Shown: positions 24,501-33,500 of the stretch, piece after piece
How positions within the stretch are numbered: position 1 is the stretch's first letter
How the letters are laid out: the number at the start of each line of letters is the position of its first letter
Assembly (NCBI RefSeq): GCF_900109545.1
Contig: NZ_FOAP01000029.1
Coordinates: 1 to 64,000, forward strand
Reading direction: 5' to 3'
Source of the DNA: Stigmatella aurantiaca
GTDB taxonomy: Bacteria > Myxococcota > Myxococcia > Myxococcales > Myxococcaceae
DNA length: 64,000 nucleotides
The notes under the pieces: model-generated
What the model was told of the DNA's origin: nothing
The model's database searches: none
Seen by the model: the letters and a program-made list of their open reading frames with translations, nothing else
Program-made: the position numbers and the translations under genes

Positions 24501-27500
24501 ACGCGTCCGCCAACGCCTTCCTGGATGCGCTGGCGCATCACCGGCGTGCCCAAGGGTTGACGGCGCTGTCCGTGAACTGGGGCCCCTGGGCCGACGTGGG
24601 CATGGCGGCACGCCTCCCGCCCGAGGCTGGCAAGGCTTGGTCCTCCTTCGGCCTGGGACTGCTGACCCCCAGCGCGGGCCTCGCGGCACTGGAGCGCCTC
24701 CTCTGCTCCGAGACCGCCCAGGTGGTGGTCGCGGGGGCCTCCGAAGCAGAAGTGAAGGGGGACTTCGCTCCCTTCTTCGAGGTGCTGTCCTCCAAGAAGC
24801 CCGAGGCGGCCCGTCCTGCTTCCGTGGGGGGGACGCTCGCGGGCGCTTCGCCTCGTGAGTACCGCACCCGTCTGCGCGCGCTGTTGCAGGCGCAGGCGGC
24901 CACGGTGCTGGGCGTGCCTCCCTCGGTTCCGGTGGATCCCCGCCGTCCGTTGCAGGAACTGGGGCTTGATTCGCTCATGGCGTTGCAGTTCCGCAACAGC
25001 CTCGCGGCGAGCCTTGGCCGCTCGCTTCCCGCCACACTGCTCTTCGATCACCCGACGATCGAGAAGCTCTTCGAGTTCCTCACGCGGGATCTCGCTCCCG
25101 TGGAGGAGGCGGCCTCTGCTCCGTCCCGTCGCCCCGTCAAGCCCGCGGTGGCGAGCAATGGGGCGGCGGAGCCCATCGCGGTGGTGGGCATGTCATGCCG
25201 GTTGCCCGGCAGCGTGAAGAACCCTGACGACTTCTGGCGGCTGCTCGCCCATGGCGTCAACGCGGTGCGCGAGGTTCCCAAGGACCGCTGGAGCCTCGAC
25301 ACCTGGTACGACCCGGATCCCGAGGCGCCGGGCAAGATGTACTCCCGGCATGGAGGCTTCCTCGACGAGGTGGATCCGTTCGATGCCTCGTTCTTCGGCA
25401 TCTCCGCGCCGGAGGCCCGGTCGATGGATCCGCAGCAGCGGATCCTGCTCGAGCTGGGGTGGGAGGCCCTGGAGAGCGCGGGCCTCGCGGTGGATCAGCT
25501 CAAGGGCAGCCCTACCGGGGTGTTCCTGGGCATCTGCCTGAGTGACTACGCCCTCCTGGAGCTCAACTCTCCTGATCCGACGGGCATCAATGCCTACTCC
25601 GGCTCGGGCGGTGTGCTGAGTGTGGCCGCGGGGCGCATCGCCTATGCGCTCGGCCTGGAAGGGCCCACTCTCGCCGTCGATACGGCCTGTTCCTCGTCGC
25701 TGGTGGCCGCGCACCTCGCCTGCCAGAGCCTGCGCAACGGGGAGTGCAATCTGGCCCTGGTTGGTGGCTCGAACTTGCTGCTCTCGCCGCGGATGTCGGT
25801 CTACTTCTCGAAGTTGAAGGCCCTGGCGCCCGATGGTGCCTGCAAAGCCTTCGACAGCTCCGCCAACGGGTATGTGCGCGGCGAGGGAGCGGGAGTCCTG
25901 GTCCTGAAGCGGCTGTCGGATGCCATCGCCGATGGAGACCCGATCCTGTCCGTGATCCGCGGAACGGCCGTCAACCAGGATGGCCGCTCGAATGGCCTCA
26001 CGGCGCCCAGCCGCGCGGCGCAGGAGCGGGTCATCGAGAGCGCACTTCGCCAGGGCGGCGTCTCGCCCCTCGACGTCAGCTACGTCGAGGCCCACGGCAC
26101 GGGCACGTCGCTGGGGGATCCCATCGAGGTGCAGGCGCTCGCCGCCGTCCTGGGCAAGGACCGCCCGCGCTCGATGCCCCTGGGCATTGGCTCGGTCAAG
26201 ACGAACATCGGGCACCTGGAAGGCGCTGCGGGCGTCACCGGCCTGATCAAGGCGATCCTGGCGCTGCGGCACCGGGAGCTGCCCCGGAGCCTGCACTTCA
26301 AGAATCCAAGCCCGCACATTCCCTGGGAAGAGCTGCCGGTCGAGGTGATCGCCGAGCACCGGCCGTGGACCGTCCCGGAGGGCAAGCGCCGCATCCTGGG
26401 GGTCAGCTCCTTTGGGTTCAGTGGGACCAACGCCCATGTCATCCTGGAAGAGGCCCCGGCGGAGACCCGCTCGGAGGCTCCCGGTACCGGAGAGCGTCCC
26501 GAGCTGCTCGTCCTGTCGGCCCGTGCGCCCCAGGCGCTCCAAGAGGTGGCGATGCGCTTCTCGGCCCAGCTGTCGGGCCGGGCAGGGGACAGCGCCGCGC
26601 CCCTGCATGACGTGTGCTACTCGGCGAACTGTAGGCGGAGCCACCACGAGCATCGGCTCGCCGTGGTGGCTCGGTCCCGGTCTGAAGCGGCATCGGCCAT
26701 TGACGCCTTCCTGAGTGGTCTGGCGCATCCCGATGCTCAGTCGGGTTACGCGCTTCCCGGCGCGGTGCCTCGGGTGGTGTTCCTGTTCACCGGACAGGGC
26801 GGACAGTGGCCGGGGACGGGCCGGGCCCTCCTCGAGGAGGAGCCTGTCTTCCGCAGTGCCCTCCAGGCCGCGGATGAAGTGCTCAAGGGCCTCGCGGGGT
26901 GGTCGGTCATCGAGGAGCTCCAGCGGGAGACGCCTCGCTTCGATCAAGCCGCCATCTCGCAACCCGCGCACTTCGCGCTCCAGTCCGCGCTGCTGGCGCT
27001 GCTGCGCTCCTGGGGAATCGAGCCCGATGCGGTCGCCGGTTCCAGCATTGGCGAGGTGGCTGCCGCCTACGCTGCGGGCGTCCTGTCGCTCGAAGAGGCG
27101 ATGCGGATCACCGTGGCGCGAAGCCGCATCCTCCATGCCGTCGCTGGCAAGGGCGCCATGGCCCTCGTGGAGCTCTCCGAGGACGAGGCCACCGAGGCGG
27201 TGGCCGGTTACGCCCAGCGGCTGTCGGTCGCGGCGATCAACAGCCAGAAGTCCACGCTGCTGTCCGGAGAGGCGGCGGCGATGGAGGAGCTGCTGAATGC
27301 CCTCACCGCGCGTGGGGTCTCCAGCCGCCGGATCGGGCTGGATTACGCGTCGCACAGCCCTGCGGTCGAACCCTACATCGATGACCTGAAGCAGGCACTC
27401 CAGGGGCTTCGTCCCCGGTCCGCCACGCTTCCCATCTACTCGACCGTCACGGGCCGCCTCGCGGAGGACGGGGATTTCGACAGCGGCTACTGGGCGCGGA

Positions 27501-30500
27501 ACCTCCGCCAGCCCGTGCGCCTGGCACCTGTGCTCACCACGCTCGCCACGGAGGGCTACACGCTCTTCGTGGAGCTGGGGCCCAACGCCGTCATGGCACG
27601 CCCCGTTCAGCAGTGCTTCCAGGCGGCGGGCAAGAGCGCGGTGGTGCTGTCGACGCTTCGCCGGGGAGAGCCGGAGCGGCACACCCTCCGGAGCCTTCTG
27701 GGCGGCCTGTTCGTGGCCGGTATCACCCCCACGTGGAACCGCCTGTTCTCCGAGGGTGGAACGCTGGTGCCGCTGCCGTCCTACCCCTGGCAGAAGGAGC
27801 GGTACTGGATCTCGAACGCCGCGTCCGCTGCCCGTCCGCAAATCTCCGCGCCGGGTCAGGGCGCGCTCCATGGGCGCCGTGTGCGCTCCCCGCTGGCGGA
27901 GAGCCTGTTCGAGACGGACCTGTCCGTCGAGAAGATGCCCTTCCTGCGCGAGCACCTGCTCCATGACGCGCTGGTGGTGGCGGGAGCGGCCCATGTCGCC
28001 CTGGCGATCTCGGCGCTCCGGGAGTTGCGTGGTACCTCGCCGGTGCGCCTTGCGGACATCGTCTTCCCGCGCCCGCTGGTCTTGAAGGAGGGCAGTGAGA
28101 ATCCCGTCTCGGTGGTGGTGGGACGGGAGCAGGGTGGCCGTGCCCCGCTTCGCATCCAGAGCCCTCAGGGCAATGAGGCGGAGTGGTTGACGCATGCCGA
28201 GGGGTGGGTTCTGCCCGCCTCGTCACGGCTCGAAGAGCCCGCGCAGGTGCCCCTGGCGGAGCTGCGTGCCCGTTGTCCGAACGGACTCGACGTGTCCCCG
28301 GTCTACCGGGCCATGGGCGCCGAGGGGATTGGGCTGGGGCGCCGCTTCCAGTGGGTCGAGCAGCTCTGGCAGGGCGATGGAGAAGCCCTGGGACGGATGC
28401 GGGCTGCCGAGTCCGCGGATCAGCACCCCAGTGCACCGCTTCATCCGGGGCTCATTGACTCCATCTTCCACGTCCTGCGTGCCGTTCCCGGCATCGGCCG
28501 GGGCGATGGCGTTCCATACATCCCCATCGGGATTGAGGGGATGTGCTTCCTGACGCCGCCCCAGGGGAGTCTCTGGGCTCACGTGAAGCTGAGGCCCGAA
28601 GGTGGCCGCGACGGGGAGACGCTGAGCGCCGACTTCCGCCTCTTCGAGGAGAGCGGCAAGACGGTCGCCTGGATCGATGGGTTGATCGTCAAGCGTGCCC
28701 CCCGCGAGGCCTTCCAGCGCCAGGAGGGACGGGACCTGGACGACAAGTTGTTCCAGGTGCGCTGGCAGCCCGTGCCCATGGCCGCGGCGGTCCCCGGGAA
28801 CGGCCCGTGGCTGCTCGTGGCAGGCCAGGAAGCCCTGGGGGCGGAGCTGGCCACGCGGCTCAAGGCCCAGGGCAAGGTGTGTCAGGTTCTCGCGGCGCCC
28901 GCGCAGGCGGAGTCTGGCGAAGCGTTTGTCCGGAGGCTGGAAGAGGCCCTGGCCTCGGACGCCTATCAAGGCGTGGTCTATCTGCCAGCGTTTGGAGCGG
29001 AGCCGAAGTCACCGGAAGGGACATCCCAGGCTGCCCTGGAAGGGCTGTCCGGCGCCGTCCAGGTGCTTCAGTCCTTGGCGAAGACGGAACGTGGGACGCC
29101 ACCTCGCCTCTGGCTGGTCACCCGGGGAGCCCAGGGTGTGGAAGAGAGCCCCCGGCCGCTTGAGCTTGCGCAGTCGCCTCTCTGGGGACTTGGACTCGCC
29201 ATCCGGGATGAGCATCCCGAGCTTCGCTGCACCCTCGTCGATCTGGATCCCGATCCGGCGGTGGAGGCGGCAGAGTGCTTGCTCCGCGAGCTCCTGAATC
29301 CGGACAGTGAAGACCGGCTCGCCTGGCGCGGAGGAGCCCGGCTCGCGCAGCGGCTCTCGGCGCTCGAAGTGGTGCCGGAGCCCGGCGCTGCCCCGGTTTC
29401 CCCCGAGGGCACCTACCTCATCACGGGAGGCCTGGGAGGCATCGGACTGCGCTGTGCCCGGTGGCTCGTGGACGCGGGCGCCCGGCATCTGGCACTGCTC
29501 GGCCGGAGCGCGCCCTCCGCCGAGGTCCGCGCCGTCCTGGGTGCCCTGGAAGCCGAAGGCGTCACGGTGCGAGTGCTCCAGGCGGACGTTGCTGTCCAGG
29601 AGGAACTCTCCAAGGCCCTGGCTGCCCTCCGCGCGGACATGCCCCCGCTTCGGGGTGTCCTCCATGCGGCAGGCTTGCTCGATGATGCGCTGCTGGTCCG
29701 CCAAGACCGCGGCCGGCTCCAGCGCGTCCTTCGCCCGAAGGTCACGGGTGCGCTGAACCTGGACTTGGAGACGCGCGGTGATCCGCTCGACTTCTTCGTC
29801 CTGTTCTCCTCGATCGCCGCGATGGTCGGAGGCGAAGGCCAGGCCAACTACAGCGCCGCGAATGCCTTTCTGGATGCGCTGGCCTTCGAGCGGCGTGCTC
29901 AGGGCCTTCCCGCGCACTCCCTGGCCTGGGGTCCTTGGGCCGAGGTGGGCATGGTGGCGGCGCGCTCCGAGCGAAGCGCGCACCTCGCCGCCTCGGGAAT
30001 CGAGACCCTCGCGCCCGACGAGGGGGTGGCCATCCTCGGAAGGCTTCTGCGCGGCTCGGCCGCCCACGTGGGCATCTTCCGGATCGACTGGGCCCGGTGG
30101 CAGCAGAACCGCTCCGAAAAGGCCGTCCCGCTGCTCGCGGGAATGCTCAAGCAGCAGGCCGCGAGCCCAGTGCCGGATGCCTCCGAGGGGGTGCCCGATC
30201 TCCAGGCGCTGATCCGTGCCACCCCGGAGGAGCGCCGCAAGCAGGCCGAGGCCTTCCTGCGGCGTGAGGTGACCCGGATCCTGGACCTTCCCCGGCCCCT
30301 GGCCGATGGGCGCCTCCCGCTCGTCCGCTTCGGCTTCGACTCGCTCATGAGCTTGAAGCTCAAGGCCCGGCTCGAGGCGACGCTCGGCCTGTCCATCTCG
30401 GCCGCCAAGCTCTTGAGCGGCCTGAGTCTCGACAAGCTCGTGGACCTCGTCCTCGAACGCATCGAGACCCTGCAGCCCGCCCCGGTTTCTACTGACGATC

Positions 30501-30523
30501 AAATGGAGGATTTCCGGTTTTGA
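18509..30523 (+). CDS. mtaB: MtaB: type I PKS, loading ACP-KS-AT(load)-AT-DH-KR-ACP / KS-AT-DH-KR-ACP
   Basis: This 4004-residue, two-module modular PKS starts the myxothiazol chain. Domains by approximate residue: loading ACP 15-90 (Ser in GMGSV); KS1 110-535 (Cys280 in TACSSS); loading AT 560-845 with variant active site G-Y-S-V-G-E-W near 648; extender AT 985-1275 (GHSVGE, YAFHS, malonyl type); DH1 1345-1600 (H-x3-G-x4-A, DSCFQ); KR1 1850-2030 (TGGLGGIG, LDD); ACP1 about 2154. Module 2: KS2 2221-2640 (TACSSS); AT 2756-3050 (GSSIGE, YASHS, methylmalonyl type); DH2 3120-3380 (H-x3-D-x4-A, DSIFH); KR2 3635-3810 (LDD); ACP2 about 3945. It loads a branched starter and makes the methylated diene. 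The acidic C-terminus (DDQMEDFRF) probably docks on MtaC. Its TGA overlaps the TTG start of mtaC. The ribosome site before 18509 is weak. Confidence 0.9.
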   Translation: MSIEQGEGAGKVVRSIPQLREWLVQQVASQVGIEARAVGTAEPFFALGMGSVFATKLIAELARWLDRPLSPTLVWEHPTIDKLARHLSGADAPKVDLQAQKLEAGVDEAEPIAIVGLACRFPNAPDAGAFWRVLQEGRDCVTEVPGDRWDASLYYDPEPGTPGKIVTRYGAFLDSVDRFDPTFFGISPREAGQLDPQQRLMLELSWEALEDAGIAPQRLRGSRTGVFTGMVWRDYADLQTIHNAAPTLHTCTGHAGGILANRISYALGLEGPSLAIDTACSSSLVAIHEACRSLRSGESAIALAGGVQLNLSPRTFMAVSAFGALAPDGRCRTFDARASGYVRGEGGGVLVLKPLSRALADGDTLYCVIRGSAVNNDGASNGLTAPNPKAQERLLRDAYAAAGIDPAQVQYVELHGTGTPLGDPIEAGALGTVLGSAREVERPLHVGSVKTNIGHLEAAAGIAGVIKVALSIRHQQLPASLHFEQPNPRIAFDDLRLRVQTQLGSWPVADAPAVAGISAFGFGGTNCHIVVEEHRAGRRPSTVPVSPPQTQPAAAPKTAFLFAGAGSSWWGMGRELLGTEPVFRSRFEECDAAFRPLGGWSLVETLLSSQARSRFGKGEIQLPLVLAFQISLAALWRSWGIEPSATLGYSVGEWSAAQVAGILTIEEVFALAHHYIQVQKGVAGGVGMAVVGLSGAEAAERIAPYGGRISIASENGPHSTGLGGEAAALRDFTASMTAEGVFARLVEIDFYAHIPEVEPLKQLFLQTCPALRPLPGRIPMVSTVSGTFVEGNTLGPAYWADNFREPVRFASAVKTLLDSGHDVFLDVNPHPIHEHSVLENFRAGTTRAAFIASMRRGEPSLQGLHRALTQLSDSGSPVRWDRILPGMATGASSPAKAELFVASARTEQALREHAERIAGQLRRDASASLTDLCYTAGVRRSHHEHRLALVAETRAALEEGLSAFARGEIRQNPSQGVVRASEAPRIGFVFSGQGSFPLGSSVQLFEEEPRFREAFERCEQVFRSQTGASLIEALKAERENPHPPRTETEQPLLFAFQVALAALWESWGIRPAAVVGHSVGEISAAHIAGVLSLEEAVSLVVSRSRLMGRAAGQGGMATVEAPLAKVEPLLAEYGAELAIAAVNGPGNVVVSGGLAALNALRDQLTGQGVRVRLLNVNYAFHSAQMAPYLGDLDAVLRELKPQSPRIPLYSTVRGSLASSSDFGADHWRANVRERVLFAPAVEAMLADGHGIFVEIAPHPVLLQPLSRILEASPSKDAVAVFSTRRDRAPRSALLGSLGTLYTLGHEPSWKGVFPDGGRAVELPSYPWQRQRYWFDAAPGSAPEPVHPLLGRRVEAPSGQYAFQSTFRSDRLQLLSDHRLYGTVVVAGASMLGMMLVAARQIWGEARCVLQDVLFLQPLVLGDTEERTVQVSIAADGAFRILSRAGQESEGASSWTEHATGRLERGAADEAEAEREQLSALEARFQPLASAGSFYEGIARQGLDLGRQFRWLEALWQGEREALGRLRAAEPADGAGDYRFHPGLIDSCFQVLGAVAGFTSIEGLAFVPIGVGRFAVRGEPRPPRFCHLVLRSGSGKVNEASSVDLRLLDESGLAVAEVSGLVIRRAPREVMLRREVTAPSLVLRTEWQPQSVPAVSPAAPAAWVLLADRGGLASRLAEQLTSRGGRVEVLAPGEGANSLPGCLDAFDAAGTACTGIVDLRGLDAGPSLDAVQGALRLVQQVIARRTPAAPRLVLVTRGTQVTGSNDGPIAFEQAPLWGLGHVIALEHPELSCQRIDLDPSDTTAAGAQLAAELAAPGREDRVAFRAGRRLVSRLARTKLPPAVRPLPLTGEATYLITGGLGGIGLELARWMVERGARHLVLMGRSAPGARAQEALEALRGAGAKIVVALGDVAEREPLARVLGEARASMPPLRGVLHAAGVLDDGLLVRQSEERIARVLAPKILGAMNLHRETLEDRLDFFVLFSSVSSVFGTSGQAGYASANAFLDALAHHRRAQGLTALSVNWGPWADVGMAARLPPEAGKAWSSFGLGLLTPSAGLAALERLLCSETAQVVVAGASEAEVKGDFAPFFEVLSSKKPEAARPASVGGTLAGASPREYRTRLRALLQAQAATVLGVPPSVPVDPRRPLQELGLDSLMALQFRNSLAASLGRSLPATLLFDHPTIEKLFEFLTRDLAPVEEAASAPSRRPVKPAVASNGAAEPIAVVGMSCRLPGSVKNPDDFWRLLAHGVNAVREVPKDRWSLDTWYDPDPEAPGKMYSRHGGFLDEVDPFDASFFGISAPEARSMDPQQRILLELGWEALESAGLAVDQLKGSPTGVFLGICLSDYALLELNSPDPTGINAYSGSGGVLSVAAGRIAYALGLEGPTLAVDTACSSSLVAAHLACQSLRNGECNLALVGGSNLLLSPRMSVYFSKLKALAPDGACKAFDSSANGYVRGEGAGVLVLKRLSDAIADGDPILSVIRGTAVNQDGRSNGLTAPSRAAQERVIESALRQGGVSPLDVSYVEAHGTGTSLGDPIEVQALAAVLGKDRPRSMPLGIGSVKTNIGHLEGAAGVTGLIKAILALRHRELPRSLHFKNPSPHIPWEELPVEVIAEHRPWTVPEGKRRILGVSSFGFSGTNAHVILEEAPAETRSEAPGTGERPELLVLSARAPQALQEVAMRFSAQLSGRAGDSAAPLHDVCYSANCRRSHHEHRLAVVARSRSEAASAIDAFLSGLAHPDAQSGYALPGAVPRVVFLFTGQGGQWPGTGRALLEEEPVFRSALQAADEVLKGLAGWSVIEELQRETPRFDQAAISQPAHFALQSALLALLRSWGIEPDAVAGSSIGEVAAAYAAGVLSLEEAMRITVARSRILHAVAGKGAMALVELSEDEATEAVAGYAQRLSVAAINSQKSTLLSGEAAAMEELLNALTARGVSSRRIGLDYASHSPAVEPYIDDLKQALQGLRPRSATLPIYSTVTGRLAEDGDFDSGYWARNLRQPVRLAPVLTTLATEGYTLFVELGPNAVMARPVQQCFQAAGKSAVVLSTLRRGEPERHTLRSLLGGLFVAGITPTWNRLFSEGGTLVPLPSYPWQKERYWISNAASAARPQISAPGQGALHGRRVRSPLAESLFETDLSVEKMPFLREHLLHDALVVAGAAHVALAISALRELRGTSPVRLADIVFPRPLVLKEGSENPVSVVVGREQGGRAPLRIQSPQGNEAEWLTHAEGWVLPASSRLEEPAQVPLAELRARCPNGLDVSPVYRAMGAEGIGLGRRFQWVEQLWQGDGEALGRMRAAESADQHPSAPLHPGLIDSIFHVLRAVPGIGRGDGVPYIPIGIEGMCFLTPPQGSLWAHVKLRPEGGRDGETLSADFRLFEESGKTVAWIDGLIVKRAPREAFQRQEGRDLDDKLFQVRWQPVPMAAAVPGNGPWLLVAGQEALGAELATRLKAQGKVCQVLAAPAQAESGEAFVRRLEEALASDAYQGVVYLPAFGAEPKSPEGTSQAALEGLSGAVQVLQSLAKTERGTPPRLWLVTRGAQGVEESPRPLELAQSPLWGLGLAIRDEHPELRCTLVDLDPDPAVEAAECLLRELLNPDSEDRLAWRGGARLAQRLSALEVVPEPGAAPVSPEGTYLITGGLGGIGLRCARWLVDAGARHLALLGRSAPSAEVRAVLGALEAEGVTVRVLQADVAVQEELSKALAALRADMPPLRGVLHAAGLLDDALLVRQDRGRLQRVLRPKVTGALNLDLETRGDPLDFFVLFSSIAAMVGGEGQANYSAANAFLDALAFERRAQGLPAHSLAWGPWAEVGMVAARSERSAHLAASGIETLAPDEGVAILGRLLRGSAAHVGIFRIDWARWQQNRSEKAVPLLAGMLKQQAASPVPDASEGVPDLQALIRATPEERRKQAEAFLRREVTRILDLPRPLADGRLPLVRFGFDSLMSLKLKARLEATLGLSISAAKLLSGLSLDKLVDLVLERIETLQPAPVSTDDQMEDFRF

Positions 30524-33500
30524 ACGCTCCAGCACTTATCTCCGAACTGACCCGCATCGGCGTGGAGCTCAAGGTCGAGGACGAACACCTCCGGGTTCGC
30601 GCCGCGCGGGGCGTCCTCACGCCGGAACTCCAGAAGCTCATCGCCACGCACAAGGCGGAGATGATTCAGCTGTTGCGGCCGGCCGTCGCCACGCCCAATG
30701 CGTCGCTCCAGTTCGAGCCGTTTCCGCTGACCGATATCCAGGAGACGTACTTCGTCGGCCGCGGAATGGACTTCGGTCTCAGCGGGATGTCGTGCCACCT
30801 GTACCATGAGCTCGACACCCGGGGCCTGGACGTGGCCCGGCTCTCGCGGGCCTGGCAGCGCCTCATCGAGCAGCACGTGATGCTGCGCTCCGTGGTGCTG
30901 CCCTCGGGTGAGCAGCGGGTGCTGGAGAGCGTTCCCCCGTTCTCCATTCCCGTGCTGGATCTGCGCGGACAGGCCTCCACCGTGGTGGATGCGAAGCTCG
31001 CGGAGATCCGGAAGGAACTCTCGACGCGCTCCACGCCGCCGGGCCAGTGGCCTACCTTCGAGCTGCGCGCGACGTTGCTCGATGATGGGCGGACCCGCAT
31101 CCACTTCGACTTCGACGCCATCACCGCGGATGCTTCCGCCGTGCTCACGCTCCTCGAGGAGTGGCGTGAGTTCTACCTGTCGCCGGACCGGCCCCTCAAG
31201 CCGGTGCCCATCACCTTCCGCGACCACGTGCTCGCGGAAGAGGCGGCGCGGGACACGGATTCCTTCCGGCAGGCGCAGGCCTACTGGATGGAGCGGCTCA
31301 AGACGATGCCGGATGCGCCGGCACTGCCCATCGCCACCGAGCCCGAGCGCTTGATGCGTCCCTCCTTCGGGCGCCTGAGCGGCCGCCTGGATGCGGCGCG
31401 CTGGGCACGGCTGAAGGAGCACGCGGCCAACGCGGGGCTGACCGCCTCGGGTGTCGTCTGCGCGGCCTTCTCGGAGGTGCTGGGCACCTGGAGCGAGACG
31501 CCTCACTTCACCCTCAACCTCACGCTGTTCCGCCGCCTGCCGATCCACCCGGAAGTGGACCGGCTCCTCGGAGACTTCACCACCAACGTGCTGCTCGAGG
31601 TGGATCGAAGCGGGGAGTCCTTCACCGCCCGGGCCGTGCGCCTGCGTGATCAGCTCGCCGAGGATCTCGAGCACACCCACTTCAGCGGGGTGCGGGTGAT
31701 GCGCGAGCGCGCCCAGATGAAGAAGGGCAACGGGGCCATCATGCCCGTCGTCTTCACGAGCCTCCTCGGACACCGGTCCCGGGTCCCGGGCGGGGGCTCG
31801 CCGTTCAACTGGTTGGGCGAGGTCGTCTACGCCATCACCCAGACACCGCAGATGTGGCTGGATCACCAGGTTCGCGAGGAGTCCGGAGCGCTCTACTGTC
31901 ACTGGGACAGCCCGGAAGGGCTCTTCCCGCAGTCGATGCTCGAAGGGGCCTTCGAGGCCTACATGGACCTCCTGGGCCGGCTCGCCGATGACGGTGCCTG
32001 CTGGGAGCAGAGCACCGTGGTGCGGCTCCCCGCGTCGCAGCGGGCCCAGCGCGAGGCCTTCAATGCCACCGCGGCCCCCATTCCCGAGTCCCGCCTGGAC
32101 ACGCTCTTCCTGGCTCAGGCAGAGCAGGGGCCCCAGCGGGCAGCCATCCTGGAGTCCTCCGCGAAGATCACCTACGGGGAGCTGCTGGGCCAGGCGGGTT
32201 CTCTCGCGGCGCACCTCGTCGAGCTGGGCGCGAAGCCCAATGAGCTGACCGCGGTGGTGCTGGAGAAGGGGTGGCGGCAGGCCGTCGCGGTGATGGCCGT
32301 TCATCTGGCGGGTTCCGCGTATCTCCCGCTGGATCCCGCGCTACCCGAGGAGCGCCGCCGCCTGTTGCTGGAGGAGGGCCAGGTCAAGGTGGTCCTCACC
32401 GAGAGCCACCTGGCGCAGCGGCTGTCGTGGCCCGAGGGCATCCGGGTCGTGGCCATCGCCGACGCGGCCCGGGGGACCCCGCCGCGCTTGCCCGCGCGTG
32501 CCACCTCGGACCTGGCGTACTGCATCTACACGTCGGGTTCGACGGGCCGCCCCAAGGGCGTGATGATCGAGCACCGGGCCGCGGCGAACACCCTCCTCGA
32601 TCTCAACGAGCGCTTCGGCGTGGGCCCGTCGGACCGCGTCTTTGCCCTCTCGGCGCTCGGCTTCGACCTGTCGGTGTACGACATCTTTGGAAGTCTGGCC
32701 GCCGGGGCCGCGATCGTCATGCCCCAGCCCGAGGCCTCGCGGGATCCCGCGCACTGGCTGCAGATGATCCGCGAGCAGGGCGTGACCATCTGGAACTCGG
32801 TCCCGACGCTGATGGAAATGCTCGTGGACCTGGTCGAGTCCCGGGGCGAGATGCTTCCTGCATCCCTGCGCCTCGTGCTGATGAGCGGCGATTGGATTCC
32901 CGTGACCTTGCCGGACCGGATCCGCAAGCTGTCCCCGCACATCAAGGTCATCAGCATGGGCGGGGCGACGGAAGCGTCGATCTGGTCGATCATCCACCCG
33001 ATTGGCCGGGTCGATCCCTCCGCACGGAGCATCCCGTACGGCCGGCCCATGTTGAACCAGCGCTTCTACGTGCTTGATGAGAGGCTGGCGCCGCGCCCGG
33101 ACTACGTGCCGGGCGACCTCTACATCGGGGGTGTCGGGCTGGCGCAGGGCTATTTCCGCGATGAGGAGACGACGCGGGCGCGCTTCATCGCGCATCCCCA
33201 GACCGGTGAGCGCCTCTACCGGACGGGCGATATGGGCCGGTTCCTTCCGGAAGGGGAGATCGAATTCCTCGGCCGCAAGGACTTCCAGGTCAAGATCGCC
33301 GGACACCGCATCGAGCTGGGAGAGATCGAAGCGGCGCTCGTGCGTCATCCGTCGATTCGCGAGGCGGTGGTCGCGGCCCCGGGGGAGCGGACCTCGCGGC
33401 GGCTCGTGGCCTATCTCGTTCCCGTCGAAGGGCAGGAGCCCCCTTCGGATGAGGCACTGCGGGCTTTCCTGGGCGCGGCGCTGCCGCAGTACATGGTGCC

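Noticed and set aside
25193-28195. 1000-codon minus-strand frame opposite mtaB
   Set aside because: No start signal or recognisable motif, and full overlap with well-supported PKS domains.
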